Origin: Parasphingopyxis lamellibrachiae
GTDB taxonomy: Bacteria > Pseudomonadota > Alphaproteobacteria > Sphingomonadales > Sphingomonadaceae
Length of the DNA: 64,000 nucleotides
Assembly: GCF_003385775.1 (NCBI RefSeq)
Contig: NZ_QRDP01000004.1
Span: 1,597,763-1,661,762, forward strand
Direction: 5' to 3'
The position numbers and the translations under genes were made by a program. The number at the start of each line of letters is the position of its first letter. Position 1 is the first letter of the stretch. The notes below the pieces were generated by a model, which saw only the letters and a program-made list of their open reading frames with translations, was not told where the DNA came from and did no database searches. This document shows, piece after piece, positions 51,945 through 61,128 of this stretch.

Positions 51945-53378
51945 TCAGCTTCCCAACAATCCGGGGAACAGTCCGAACAGCAGGATTAGCGTCACGGCGA
52001 GCGGACAGAGCCAGGCGATCAGGAAGCGCCACAGCGCGAACAATCCGCCTTCCAGCCCGGTCTCGGCGACGACGAGGTTCCGGTCCGCTTTCCAGCCGAT
52101 AAAGATCGCGGTCAGCAAAGCGGCGACGGGTAGCAGGATCGTGCCGACAACGCCGTCCAGCGCGTTCATGATATCGGCTTCGGCGAAGCTCGGCCAGAAG
52201 GAGAGCAGCCGGACATCGCTGAGGACGTTCAGCGACAGGGCGCAGAGCGCACCCACCGCGTAAATCGCACCGCCGGCAACGAGCGCCGCCCGATGGCGCG
52301 ACCAGGCGAAGCGGCGCATCGCCCAGGCCGTAACCGCTTCCAGCAGCGAGATCGAACTGGTCAGCGCGGCAAAAAAGATCAGCACGAAAAAGAGAAAGCC
52401 GATCAACGCGCCTGCGGGCATCGCATTAAAGGCGAGCGGCAGCGACCGGAAGATCAGCGTCGCTCCCGCAGCAGGGTCGAGGCCCGCGGCAAACACGATC
52501 GGGAAGATCATCAGGCCCGCAACGATAGCGACGCCGGTATCGGCCAGGCCGATCATCCCGGCCACCGGCGGCAGCCTGGTTTCGCGCGACACATAGGCAC
52601 CATAGGTGATCAGCGCCGCCGAACTGAGGCTCATCGAGAATAAAGCCTGGCCCAGCGCCTGGTTCATGATGGGCGGCGTCAGACGCGAAAAATCAGGCGT
52701 GAACAGGAAGGAAACCGCACGCGCAAATTCGCCGGTGAACGCGCCATAGGCGGTGATCGTGATGAGCAGCACGAAAAAGGCGGGCATCAGATAAGTGGCC
52801 GCCTTTTCGATTCCCGACAATACGCCGCGCGCCACGATCCAGATAGTAACACCCATAAACAGCGTATGCATGACGATCAGCAGCGGGACATTGGCGAATA
52901 GCGAGTCCATCCGGCCCCCAATTGCCTCGGGCGCTTCGCCGGCCAGTGCGCTTGCAAAGGGGTCGCCGGAGAAGAGTGCTCCGAAGAAATCCGCGCCCAT
53001 GACCCCGGCATAATAAATCACCCAGCCGGCAATGATGCTATAGGTCGAAAGGATGCAAAAGGCGGCGATGATGCCGATCCCGCCAAGGATTGCCCAGTTG
53101 GTGCTCACGCCGGAATCCTGGGCAACCTTGGCAACGCTTCCCGCCGCATCCTTGCGGCCATGGCGGCCGATAACGATCTCCGACAAGACCAGCGGCAAGC
53201 CGAGGAAAATCACGCAAAGGATATAGAAAAGGACGAACGCCCCGCCGCCATTTTCCCCGGCAAGCGTCGGAAAACGCCAGATATTGCCGAGCCCGACGGC
53301 CGCACCGACAGCCGCCAGAATAAAGGCCCAGCGGGACGACCAGCCGGCCTGCTCCGTCTCAACACCAGTTCCAGCCAT
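51945..53378 (-). CDS. Sodium-dependent transporter (NSS/SNF family)
   Basis: 477 residues with about twelve membrane segments. The NSS hallmark FILAAVGAAVGLGNIWRFPTLAGENGGGAF (split here: Na+ and substrate site in GAAVGLGNIWRFP near 25-37) is intact, as in LeuT-type amino-acid symporters. ATG at 53378 follows GGGGGA; the alternative GTG at 53390 overlaps that site. It is the downstream member of a tandem pair with the gene at 53475-54911. Confidence 0.93.
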   Translation of the reverse strand: MAGTGVETEQAGWSSRWAFILAAVGAAVGLGNIWRFPTLAGENGGGAFVLFYILCVIFLGLPLVLSEIVIGRHGRKDAAGSVAKVAQDSGVSTNWAILGGIGIIAAFCILSTYSIIAGWVIYYAGVMGADFFGALFSGDPFASALAGEAPEAIGGRMDSLFANVPLLIVMHTLFMGVTIWIVARGVLSGIEKAATYLMPAFFVLLITITAYGAFTGEFARAVSFLFTPDFSRLTPPIMNQALGQALFSMSLSSAALITYGAYVSRETRLPPVAGMIGLADTGVAIVAGLMIFPIVFAAGLDPAAGATLIFRSLPLAFNAMPAGALIGFLFFVLIFFAALTSSISLLEAVTAWAMRRFAWSRHRAALVAGGAIYAVGALCALSLNVLSDVRLLSFWPSFAEADIMNALDGVVGTILLPVAALLTAIFIGWKADRNLVVAETGLEGGLFALWRFLIAWLCPLAVTLILLFGLFPGLLGS

Positions 53379-53474
53379 CACATCCCCCACTCATGATGCG
53401 CGCATGCTTTCCGGCGCGCTACCGACAAAATAGGCACCGGACTCTCCATCTCCGGCACCCTTGGCTCCTCATTT

Positions 53475-54911
53475 CTAGCCGCCGAGCAGGCCCGGAAACA
53501 GGCCGAAGACCAGGATCAGCGCAACCCCGACCGGCGCCAGCCAGCACACCAGAAAACGCCAAAGCGCGAACATGCCGCCTTCAAGCCCGGTTTCATTCTC
53601 GACAAGCTTTTTGTCGGCACGCCAGCCGACGAAGATCGCCGTCAGCAGCGCCGAGACCGGCAACAGCACCTTGCCGGTAAAGCCGTCGACAACGTCGAAG
53701 ATATTGCTCTCGGCAAAGATCGACCAGAAGCCCAGCAGCCGCACATCGCCCCAGACGTTGAGGGACAACAGGCAGATGATGCCGAGCAGATAGGTGCCGA
53801 TGCTGAACACCGTTGCCGATTTGAGCCGCGACCATCCGCGCGCATTGATGCCCCATGATGTCGGCCCTTCAAGCAGCGAGATCGAGCTGGTCAACGCCGC
53901 GAAGAAGATCAGGATGAAGAACAGGAGCCCAACCAGCGAGCCCGCTGGCATCTGCTGGAAGGCAACAGGAAGCGACTGGAAAACCAGCGTCGGTCCGGCT
54001 GCCGGATCGAGGCCGACGGCGAAGACGATCGGGAAGATCATCAGGCCCGCAATGATTGCCACGCCGGTATCGGCGAGCGCAATCATGCCCGCCGTCGGCG
54101 CGAGCCTGGTTTCCTTCGACACATAAGCGCCATAGGTCATCAGTGCCGCCGAACCGAGGCTCATCGAAAACAGCGCCTGACCGAGCGCCGTATTCATCAC
54201 CGGCGCCGTGAGCTTCGAAAAGTCGGGCGTGAAGAGGAACGCCACCGCCTGGGAAAACTCCCCGACAAAAGCACCGTAAATGGTTATGACCAGCAGAAGA
54301 ACGAAAAAGGCCGGCATCAGGTAAAGCGCGGCCTTTTCAATCCCGTCATGTACCCCCCGCGCAATCACCCAGAAGGTAATACCCATAAACACCGTATGCA
54401 TAGCGATCAGCAGCGGAATATTGCCGAACAGATCTCCCATCCGGCCCTGGATCGCTTCCGGCGCTTCGCCGATCAGTGCCCCGGCAAAGGGCGCACCGGA
54501 AAAGAGCGCGCCAAAGAAGTCCGCGCCGAATACACCGGCATAATAGAGCACCCAGCCCGCAACGACGCTATAGAAACCGAGAATCATGAAAGCGGCAACG
54601 ACTTCGAATACGCCGAATATCGCCCATTTCTCGCTGACGCCGGATTCCCGGGCGACGTTGCGGACGCTGTCGACCGCATCGCTGCGCCCGGCCCGGCCGA
54701 TAAGAATTTCGGAGAGGATCAGCGGCAAGCCAATCAGGACAACGCAGCCGATATAAAAAAGGACGAACGCGCCGCCCCCATTTTCACCGGCAAGTGTCGG
54801 GAAACGCCAGACATTTCCAAGGCCGACAGCGGCCCCGACCGCCGCCAGGACAAAGGCCGTCCGCGAAGACCAGCCCGGTTGCGACGCTGCACCCCCTGCC
54901 GCTGCCACCAT
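53475..54911 (-). CDS. Sodium-dependent transporter (NSS/SNF family), tandem paralogue
   Basis: 478 residues, co-linear with the NSS gene downstream and alike in every membrane segment (AAVGAAVGLGNVWRFPTLAG; FIYGCVV-like segment 2; FGLFPGLLGG C-terminus shared exactly except the last residue). The pair is clearly a duplication that has diverged in the extracellular loops and around segment 6. Substrates are probably amino acids or similar amines. A GGGAGAGAG site precedes the ATG. About 96 bp separate the two genes, so one transcript is likely. Confidence 0.93.
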   Translation of the reverse strand: MVAAAGGAASQPGWSSRTAFVLAAVGAAVGLGNVWRFPTLAGENGGGAFVLFYIGCVVLIGLPLILSEILIGRAGRSDAVDSVRNVARESGVSEKWAIFGVFEVVAAFMILGFYSVVAGWVLYYAGVFGADFFGALFSGAPFAGALIGEAPEAIQGRMGDLFGNIPLLIAMHTVFMGITFWVIARGVHDGIEKAALYLMPAFFVLLLVITIYGAFVGEFSQAVAFLFTPDFSKLTAPVMNTALGQALFSMSLGSAALMTYGAYVSKETRLAPTAGMIALADTGVAIIAGLMIFPIVFAVGLDPAAGPTLVFQSLPVAFQQMPAGSLVGLLFFILIFFAALTSSISLLEGPTSWGINARGWSRLKSATVFSIGTYLLGIICLLSLNVWGDVRLLGFWSIFAESNIFDVVDGFTGKVLLPVSALLTAIFVGWRADKKLVENETGLEGGMFALWRFLVCWLAPVGVALILVFGLFPGLLGG

Positions 54912-54954
54912 AATCTCTCTCCCCTCTATTCTTTTGTTGCGCGGACCCTAACGG

Positions 54955-55335
54955 CTAGCCGCGCGCAAGCATAGGCCCGAGCGGTTTCCCGCCAAACAGA
55001 TGGACATGGAGATGGGGCACTTCCTGATGGCCGTGCCCACCGATATTGGCGAGAAGCCGATAGCCCGGCTCCACCAGATCCAGATCGCGTGCAATCTCGC
55101 CCACCTTGCGGACGAAATGGGCTATCTCGACATCGGGTGCCTTGGCCGCGAAATCGTCCCAGCTCACATATTCGCCTTTGGGGATGACCAGCACATGCAC
55201 CGGCGCCTGCGGATTGATATCCCTGAAGGCGAGGACATGCTCATCCTCGAACACTGTATCGTTGGGAATTTCGCCGCGCAGGATCTTCGCGAAGATATTG
55301 TCGGGGTCGTAAGGCTGGGTTGCGTCGATCGGCAT
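54955..55335 (-). CDS. HIT family protein (HINT-like nucleotide hydrolase)
   Basis: 126 residues. The histidine triad is in VPHLHVHLFGG near 106-116, with the N-terminal NIFAKILRGEIPND and LAFRDINPQAPVHVLVIPK blocks of HINT proteins. These enzymes hydrolyse AMP-lysine or nucleoside phosphoramidates. ATG at 55335 has AAAGGA at 6 bp; an in-frame ATG ten codons earlier has a site too close to it, and the still longer frame is not coding-like. It lies in the cytoplasm and stands alone. Confidence 0.93.
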   Translation of the reverse strand: MPIDATQPYDPDNIFAKILRGEIPNDTVFEDEHVLAFRDINPQAPVHVLVIPKGEYVSWDDFAAKAPDVEIAHFVRKVGEIARDLDLVEPGYRLLANIGGHGHQEVPHLHVHLFGGKPLGPMLARG

Positions 55336-55441
55336 GGATGATCCTTTGTCGTTGGCTTGCGCCATCCTATGATTGCGATCACAGCATATCCAGAGCGGTC
55401 GTGATAGCGCCGTTGTCCAACTTCGGGGGAAAGGGACCATA

Positions 55442-55897
55442 ATGACCATGATACGAACCGCCGCACTTCTGGCAGCGCTGAGCCTGCCCATAGCCGCAGA
55501 GGCGCAACCGACCGGCTTCGACGATTGCGAAAATGCCTGGCCCGCCCAGCTCGAGAACTTGGCGATAGGCGAGAATGGCGAGGGAATCCGCACATTCTAC
55601 GACGGCGCCGTCACGCTGTTGCAGATCGATACGATCGAACCGGCCGCGGCATCGGGCGGGTTCGTCGTGATGATGTGGACCGGCTCGGAACTCAGCGATC
55701 TCGACCGGTTGTGCTGGGTTACCGCCGGCCATGGCGGGATCGACGTCGATGCTACGACATCCAGCTACGATCCGGCCGAAGGGCTGACCCTGTCCGTTCC
55801 TACGAGCAGACACAGCCAAGAAGATGGGAGCCTGATCGAAGGGGCGATCCGGTTCCGCCTCAATGTCGATGCTGGCACGTTGACGCCACTCTACTGA
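55442..55897 (+). CDS. Small exported protein, unknown function
   Basis: 151 residues with a signal peptide (MIRTAALLAALSLPIAAEAQ). The mature protein is acidic, beta-rich and has two Cys (DDCENAW, LCWVTAG) that could form a disulfide. No family is recognised. An AAAGGGA site lies before ATG 55442; the frame upstream of that is not coding-like. It diverges from the HIT gene and ends 13 bp before the convergent MaoC gene. Confidence 0.7.
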   Translation: MTMIRTAALLAALSLPIAAEAQPTGFDDCENAWPAQLENLAIGENGEGIRTFYDGAVTLLQIDTIEPAAASGGFVVMMWTGSELSDLDRLCWVTAGHGGIDVDATTSSYDPAEGLTLSVPTSRHSQEDGSLIEGAIRFRLNVDAGTLTPLY

Positions 55898-55910
55898 GCT
55901 GGAGGCAGGC

Positions 55911-56369
55911 TTAGCCCGCCGGTTTCTTCTTCTGCAGGCCTGAGCGTTTGCAGGTGGCGACAAGATCGCCATGCTGGTTATAGGCCCGATGCTCGAACGT
56001 CACGATCCCCTGATCAGGACGGGACTTGGACTCGCGCAGGCCGACAACTTCGGTCTCGACCCGCACCGTATCGCCATGGAAAAGCGGCTTGGGAAAACGC
56101 ACTTCATCCCAGCCCAGATTCGCCACCGCCGTGCCAAGCGTCGTATCGCCAACCGATACGCCGACCATAAGGCTGAGCGTGTAGCAGCTGTTGACGATCC
56201 GGGTGCCGAACTCGGTTTCGGCTTTGCAATATTCCTCATCGAGATGGAGCTGGGCCGGATTGTGGGTCATCGTCGTGAATAACACATTGTCGGTTTCCGT
56301 GATCGTCCGGCGGATCGGATGATCGAACGTCTGCCCGATTTCGAGTTCGTCGAACCATTTGCCTGCCAT
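55911..56369 (-). CDS. MaoC-like (R)-specific enoyl-CoA hydratase family protein
   Basis: 152 residues, hotdog fold. The [22 protein letters not shown] opening, the hydratase-type [17 protein letters not shown] block with Asn/His near 33-45, and the [20 protein letters not shown] strand are typical of MaoC dehydratases, including mesaconyl-CoA hydratase-like members. It probably hydrates an enoyl-CoA. The ATG at 56369 has GGAG upstream. Divergent from the flavin reductase and near the CoA-transferase operon. Confidence 0.88.
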   Translation of the reverse strand: MAGKWFDELEIGQTFDHPIRRTITETDNVLFTTMTHNPAQLHLDEEYCKAETEFGTRIVNSCYTLSLMVGVSVGDTTLGTAVANLGWDEVRFPKPLFHGDTVRVETEVVGLRESKSRPDQGIVTFEHRAYNQHGDLVATCKRSGLQKKKPAG

Positions 56370-56533
56370 TGTCGCTGCTCCGTTGGATGTTGCTTTCAGC
56401 GCTCTTAGCAAGAAGAAACGCCCGCGAAAATCGGCGCGGACGGCCTGTTGTCGACCGATTCACGAATCCTGCCTACAGCGCGCCCGCAATTGCGTTCCCT
56501 TGCACCGGCGTGCGGCGGGCCTATAGCGGCCCC

Positions 56534-57043
56534 ATGCCGACACCGACGCCAGATCACCGTTCGGGCTCTGACAGCCGCACCCTGCGCGACGCGCTGGGCT
56601 GTTTCGGCACCGGGGTTACCGTCGTCACGACGCTGGACCGCGACGACGCGCCGGTCGGACTGACCGCCAACAGCTTCACCTCGGTTTCGCTCGATCCCGA
56701 ATTGCTGCTGGTCTGCCTGAACAAGAAATCGGCGACGCTGCCCTGGTTCGAACGCGCGGAGGCTTTTGCGGTCAACGTCCTGCATATCGGGCAGCAGGAA
56801 ACGGCCCAGCGCTTCGCAACGCCGGATATCGACCGGTTCCGCGATACCGACTGGGAAGCCTGGTCGACAGGCGTGCCGATGCTCTGCGATTCCCTGGCCA
56901 ATTTCGAATGCGCCAAATTCGCCGAATATGATGGCGGCGACCATCTGATCCTGCTCGGCCGCGTAATCCGCGTCCGCTTCGACTCCGATCGCGATCCCTT
57001 GCTCTATTTTCGCGGCGGCTATCGCGCACTGCACTTCGACTAG
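56534..57043 (+). CDS. Flavin reductase family protein
   Basis: 169 residues. The flavin reductase domain is plain: RDALGCFGTGVTVVTT near 17-32, LTANSFTSVSLDPELLLVCL near 43-62, FAVNVLHIGQQETAQRFA near 79-96 and GDHLILLGRVIRV near 138. These NAD(P)H:FMN/FAD reductases supply reduced flavin to a separate monooxygenase, or act as such themselves. No partner monooxygenase is adjacent. The ATG at 56534 is chosen from family fit; the ribosome site is weak, so the start is uncertain. Confidence 0.88.
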   Translation: MPTPTPDHRSGSDSRTLRDALGCFGTGVTVVTTLDRDDAPVGLTANSFTSVSLDPELLLVCLNKKSATLPWFERAEAFAVNVLHIGQQETAQRFATPDIDRFRDTDWEAWSTGVPMLCDSLANFECAKFAEYDGGDHLILLGRVIRVRFDSDRDPLLYFRGGYRALHFD

Positions 57044-57060
57044 GGACCAGCCGGGAAGGA

Positions 57061-58593
57061 TCAGTCGGCAAAGACGAAGAAATTGCGACCACCCCCTTCA
57101 CGCACGGTGACTTTCCGCCCGAACGGTTCGCCCTGCTGCAGCACGGCAAGCGTGTCCGTATCGTCAGGCGCGGCATTGGCCACGATCCGTGCGCCATCGT
57201 CCGTACGTGCGACAATAGCGGCAACCGTGCCCTTCTTGCCGGGGACGATCGTATAGGTTTCGACAAGCGCGCTGCCCGAATGGCTGTCGACAACCGGGCA
57301 TTTTTCCGGCTGGTCGTCCAGCGTCCGATACCTTTTCATTTCCGTCCAGTCGGCAGGCCGGCCGGCATAGATGCCGGTGGCATATTTGCTCATGAAACCG
57401 CCATTGGCGCCGATCAGGGCATGGCCGTCCGGATCAGCGCGCAGCCGCTGCACGGCTTCGGCGATCGCATGGGCGGAATAATTGTTGCCCGCGCCGCCGA
57501 AAAAGGGGAGGCCGCCGGTCAGCGTCAGGCCACGGGAATCGTCCGGAGCGACCCCGAACGCATCGAGAATGTTGAAGACGGGGATCGCGAAACAACTGTA
57601 CAGATCGAGGCAGGTGATATCGTCCATGCCAATCCCCGCAATCGCGAGCGCTTCCCCGACCGACCCGACCGACGCCGGGCTGGTCGCCATATCCGGCCGC
57701 TCGAGAACGGAGAGCTCTTTGGCATCCGTCACGGCGTGGATATGGACCCATTTTTCTTCCGCTATGCCAAGTGCCCGCGCCTTGCCAGCCGAGGCGATCA
57801 TGATCGCCGCCGCCTGATTCACCTGATCGCGCGCGACCGTCATCCGCGTATAGGGTTCGGCGACAATACGGTTGCGCTCGGTAACCGTGGCGAGTTCTTC
57901 GGCGGATCGGACGACCGGCGCGGCAGCATAGGAATTGGCCGCCGCCACTTCGCTGAACGGCGCGAACAGGGCCCCGATCTCCCGGCGATAGGCCTCGAGC
58001 CCGGTCCCCCGCTGCGCCCGCCGCGCATTCTCGAACAATGCATAGAGCGGGATCGGCGCGCCAAGGCCATGCGCGATCAGGGTTTTGTCGAGCAGGCCGC
58101 GCATCCCGAAGCCGCGATCCTCGAAGCTGCCCTCCACCTCTTCGCTCCAGTCCGGCTTTTCGCCCTTCGCCATCAGGGTCAACACGGTCGAAATGGCTTC
58201 CGATCCGACAATCGCGGCCACCTCCGACCGGCCCTCGGCAATATCCGATGCAAATTCGCCGACCAGCTTCTGGTTGCCCTGCCCGCCGACGATTTCGAGG
58301 ATTGCACGTTCCGGGTTCGCGCCCACGCGGGTGCCATAAGAACGGGCAGGATTGTTGGATTTGCCGAAGGGTACGGGCGCGCCCGGCGTGGAGATTTCGA
58401 ACTGGCGGATGGCAGCGATGGTATCGATCGCGCCGGCAAGATCGCCGCTTGCCCCGCTATCGGCGATGGCCGCAGCCAGCGCCTTGCCGCCAAGATCCAT
58501 TGGCGACAGCGCCCGGTATCCGGCATCGTCGGGGCGTTCAGCAAACTGGCCAACACCGATGATAACGGGTGTGGTGTCTGGAATGGCTGTCAT
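57061..58593 (-). CDS. Thiolase-like (acetyl-CoA acetyltransferase family) protein lacking the nucleophilic Cys
   Basis: 510 residues with a thiolase fold: DTIAAIRQFEIS, the N-terminal active-site region VGGQGNQKLVGEF, GSEAIS, CLDLYSCFAIPVF, a conserved His in GNNYSAHAIAEAV near 390, and a C-terminal domain of about 80 extra residues (VVDSHSGSALVETYTIVPGKK). The Cys normally found where VGGQGNQ occurs is missing, as in SCP-x/lipid-transfer-protein thiolases that act in retro-Claisen or aldolase steps, sometimes with a partner. It is the last of a three-gene operon (CoA-transferase, enoyl-CoA hydratase, this) joined by overlapping codons. Confidence 0.85.
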   Translation of the reverse strand: MTAIPDTTPVIIGVGQFAERPDDAGYRALSPMDLGGKALAAAIADSGASGDLAGAIDTIAAIRQFEISTPGAPVPFGKSNNPARSYGTRVGANPERAILEIVGGQGNQKLVGEFASDIAEGRSEVAAIVGSEAISTVLTLMAKGEKPDWSEEVEGSFEDRGFGMRGLLDKTLIAHGLGAPIPLYALFENARRAQRGTGLEAYRREIGALFAPFSEVAAANSYAAAPVVRSAEELATVTERNRIVAEPYTRMTVARDQVNQAAAIMIASAGKARALGIAEEKWVHIHAVTDAKELSVLERPDMATSPASVGSVGEALAIAGIGMDDITCLDLYSCFAIPVFNILDAFGVAPDDSRGLTLTGGLPFFGGAGNNYSAHAIAEAVQRLRADPDGHALIGANGGFMSKYATGIYAGRPADWTEMKRYRTLDDQPEKCPVVDSHSGSALVETYTIVPGKKGTVAAIVARTDDGARIVANAAPDDTDTLAVLQQGEPFGRKVTVREGGGRNFFVFAD

Positions 58594-59360
58594 TATTTGA
58601 ACTCCGGTTTTCTTTTCTCGAGAAATGCGCGCCCTCCCTCGGCGAAATCCGGGCCGGAGAATGCGTCGAAGAATTGGGCTGTTGTCTCGGCATCGTCATC
58701 CTGCTGCCCGTCGAGGATACGGCGAATGATCGCCTTGCTCGTGATCTGGCTGTGCGAAGAGGCCGAGGCCATGGTTTCGACCAGCTCCGCTGCTTCGGCA
58801 TAGGGATCGTCGGCAAGGATCGTGACCAGTCCGATATCGCGCGCTTCTTGTGCGGACAGAAGCTGGCCGGTGAACAGGATGCGCTTCGCTTGGGACGGCC
58901 CGACAAGATCGACCAGCAGCTTGGTATCGTGCAGCGGATAGACGATGCCCAGCCTGGCCGGCGTGATGCCGAAGCGCGCGCCGGGCCCTGCCACCCGCAT
59001 ATCGCAGGCGATGGCGATGCCGCAGCCGCCGCCGATACAGTCATGATCCACGATCGCTATGGTCGGCTTTGGCGCACGCGACAGTTCAACCTGGACCCGG
59101 CGGATCGCAGCCTGGTTTCTTGCACGCCATTCCGGATCGTCGACCCCGGCCACAAATTCGCCAATATCGGCTCCGGCGCTGAACGCACTCTCCTTGCGGC
59201 TGGCGTGAATGCTGAGCACCCGGACCGCGGTGTCGCCCATCGCATCGGCGAGCAGTTCGGGAAACAGCTCCCACATCTCCTGGGAGAAGGCATTGCGCTT
59301 GTCAGGCCGGTCTATGACCAGATGGGCGGTCCTGGCGGACTTTTCGAGGCGCAGCGTCAT
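58593..59360 (-). CDS. Enoyl-CoA hydratase/isomerase family protein
   Basis: 255 residues, crotonase fold. FSAGADIGEFVAG near 60-72 forms the oxyanion strand and VDHDCIGGGCGIAIACDMRV near 98-117 the second. The hydratase glutamate after GGGC is replaced by Gly-Ile (GGGCGIA), so classical hydration may not occur; a hydrolase or isomerase role is possible. ATG at 59360 overlaps the CoA-transferase stop (ATGA), and its own stop overlaps the thiolase-like start (TAATG). Confidence 0.87.
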   Translation of the reverse strand: MTLRLEKSARTAHLVIDRPDKRNAFSQEMWELFPELLADAMGDTAVRVLSIHASRKESAFSAGADIGEFVAGVDDPEWRARNQAAIRRVQVELSRAPKPTIAIVDHDCIGGGCGIAIACDMRVAGPGARFGITPARLGIVYPLHDTKLLVDLVGPSQAKRILFTGQLLSAQEARDIGLVTILADDPYAEAAELVETMASASSHSQITSKAIIRRILDGQQDDDAETTAQFFDAFSGPDFAEGGRAFLEKRKPEFK

Positions 59361-60445
59361 CCGTCCTGGTCCAGCTCCGGTGCAGGCCGGACCGGCACTC
59401 CCGGCTCTTCTAGAAAACGGATAGCCGGGCCGATCTGGTGCGTACCATCCCTTTCCACGAGCATCCCGCGTTCCGCCACAAGATCGCTGTCCAGCGCTTC
59501 GCGGAAATCGAGAATCGGCGCGAATGCGACATCCCTGTCGGCAAACCATGCGGCCCATTCATCGCGCGTTTTCGTGGCGAAGGTTTCGGCGAGAAAAGCG
59601 CGGAGCGGTGCCTGGGGTTCGCCTGCTCCCGCTTCGCCCAATTCTATCAGATCGGGCCGGTCAAGGGCTTCGAGCAGGTTGCGGACAAACTTCATCTCAC
59701 GCGCGCCGAGCACAACATATCGCCCGTCTTTCGTCGTATAGACGCCGTAAAAAGCCGCGCCGCCGAGCGACCGCTGCGATCCCGAGCGCGGCGACGCACC
59801 GCCGGCGATCGCGCTGCCGGCGGTATGCGCCCCCCAGGGCAGGAGGGCATCGAACATCGTCGCATCGATATAGTCCCCCCGGCCGCTCTTCTCGCGCCCG
59901 ATCAGCGCCATCAGGATGCCTGACAAAGCGGTCAACCCGGCCGCCATGTCGCCCGCTGCGACGCCTGGAACCACGGGAACGCCATCGGGCCCGTCATTCA
60001 CCGACAGAAACCCGGCAAGTGCCTGTACGGCCAGATCGTGCGCCGGGTGCTGCGCCATCGCGCCTTCCTGCCCGAAGGCCGAGATGGAGCAGTAAACGAT
60101 GCGCGGATTGATCGCCGAAACGGCGTCATAGTCGAAGCCCAGCCGCCGCATCACACCGGGGCGAAATCCTTCGACGAACACATCGGCATCGGCAATCAGC
60201 GCGCGCAGCCGTGCCTTGCCCTCTTCGCTCTTCAGGTCGAGCGCGATGCTTTTCTTGCCGCGATTGAGGCTGCGGTACCAGACGGACTGGCCCGCCTCCA
60301 TAGGCGGCATATCGCGCGCCGGATCGCCGGCGAGGGGCTCGATCTTGGTCACCTCGGCGCCCTGATCGGCCATCATCATCGTCGCCATCGGCCCCGGCAG
60401 GAACAGCGACAGATCCAGAACCTTTATACCGTCCAGCTTCGCCAT
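59357..60445 (-). CDS. CaiB/BaiF (family III) CoA-transferase
   Basis: 362 residues. The opening KVLDLSLFLPGPMATMMMADQGAEVTKIEP, the RGKKSIALDLKSEEG block and FRPGVMRRLGFDYD are classic for the family. The catalytic Asp is expected in QHPAHDLAVQALAGFLS. The enzyme moves CoA between an acyl-CoA and a carboxylic acid, or racemises 2-methylacyl-CoA (AMACR type). First gene of the operon with a hydratase-like and a thiolase-like protein, suggesting activation and shortening of a branched or cyclic acid. The start is at ATG 60445; a longer frame to 60511 has no support. Confidence 0.9.
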   Translation of the reverse strand: MAKLDGIKVLDLSLFLPGPMATMMMADQGAEVTKIEPLAGDPARDMPPMEAGQSVWYRSLNRGKKSIALDLKSEEGKARLRALIADADVFVEGFRPGVMRRLGFDYDAVSAINPRIVYCSISAFGQEGAMAQHPAHDLAVQALAGFLSVNDGPDGVPVVPGVAAGDMAAGLTALSGILMALIGREKSGRGDYIDATMFDALLPWGAHTAGSAIAGGASPRSGSQRSLGGAAFYGVYTTKDGRYVVLGAREMKFVRNLLEALDRPDLIELGEAGAGEPQAPLRAFLAETFATKTRDEWAAWFADRDVAFAPILDFREALDSDLVAERGMLVERDGTHQIGPAIRFLEEPGVPVRPAPELDQDG

Positions 60446-60663
60446 CGGGTCAGACCGCCGCTCTGTTACGAGGCGCGCAGAACCGCCACGGCAAGAGCTG
60501 ACTGTCGGCATCGCGCATTTTCATTCCCCTTGAGACAAGGCACCGGTGGAAAGCGGTGCCCGAGCCATGCCTTGAGCGCCGGACGCGTTTCGTCAAGTCT
60601 CTCCTTCGCTCCCGGAGCGCATCGATATTGGTGATGCGCTCTGTCTGGGCTAGGAACGAACCC

Positions 60664-61128
60664 ATGGCACAAAAATCACACACAGCGGCGCAGCTTGTTT
60701 CTTTGGCACGCGCAGCCGCAGCGCAGGCTCATGCCCCCTATTCGGGGTTTTCGGTGGGCTGCGCGATCGAGGCGGAAGACGGCAGGATCGCGGTCGGCAG
60801 CAATATGGAAAATGCCTGTTACCGACTGGGTACCTGCGCGGAAATTTCGGCCCTGACCTCCGCCCAGCAGACGTTCGGGCTCGGCAATGTCCGGCGGATC
60901 GCGGTCGCCGGCGGCCATATCGGCGACGATGGCGCACTGGCCGGAACGCAGGCCGTATTGCCGTGCGGGGGGTGCCGCCAGGCCATCGCCGAAGCGCGCG
61001 ATCTTTCGGGCGTCGATATCGAGATCGTCGCTTCGTCCGGCGATGGCGGCGCCATATCGACGCACCGGATATCGGCCCTGCTCCCGGCGAGTTTCGGCAC
61101 CGACAATCTGGACGATGCGAAGAACTAG
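60664..61128 (+). CDS. cdd: Cytidine deaminase
   Basis: 154 residues. Converts cytidine or deoxycytidine to uridine. The zinc motifs are present: ACYRLGTCAEISAL with Cys and the Glu proton shuttle, and PCGGCRQAIAE with the two other Cys; the HAPYSGFSVG block is also typical. The ATG at 60664 has AGGAA upstream. It converges on the 2OG-oxygenase gene with a 4-bp overlap of 3' ends. With the CNT transporter downstream it suggests pyrimidine salvage. Confidence 0.93.
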   Translation: MAQKSHTAAQLVSLARAAAAQAHAPYSGFSVGCAIEAEDGRIAVGSNMENACYRLGTCAEISALTSAQQTFGLGNVRRIAVAGGHIGDDGALAGTQAVLPCGGCRQAIAEARDLSGVDIEIVASSGDGGAISTHRISALLPASFGTDNLDDAKN

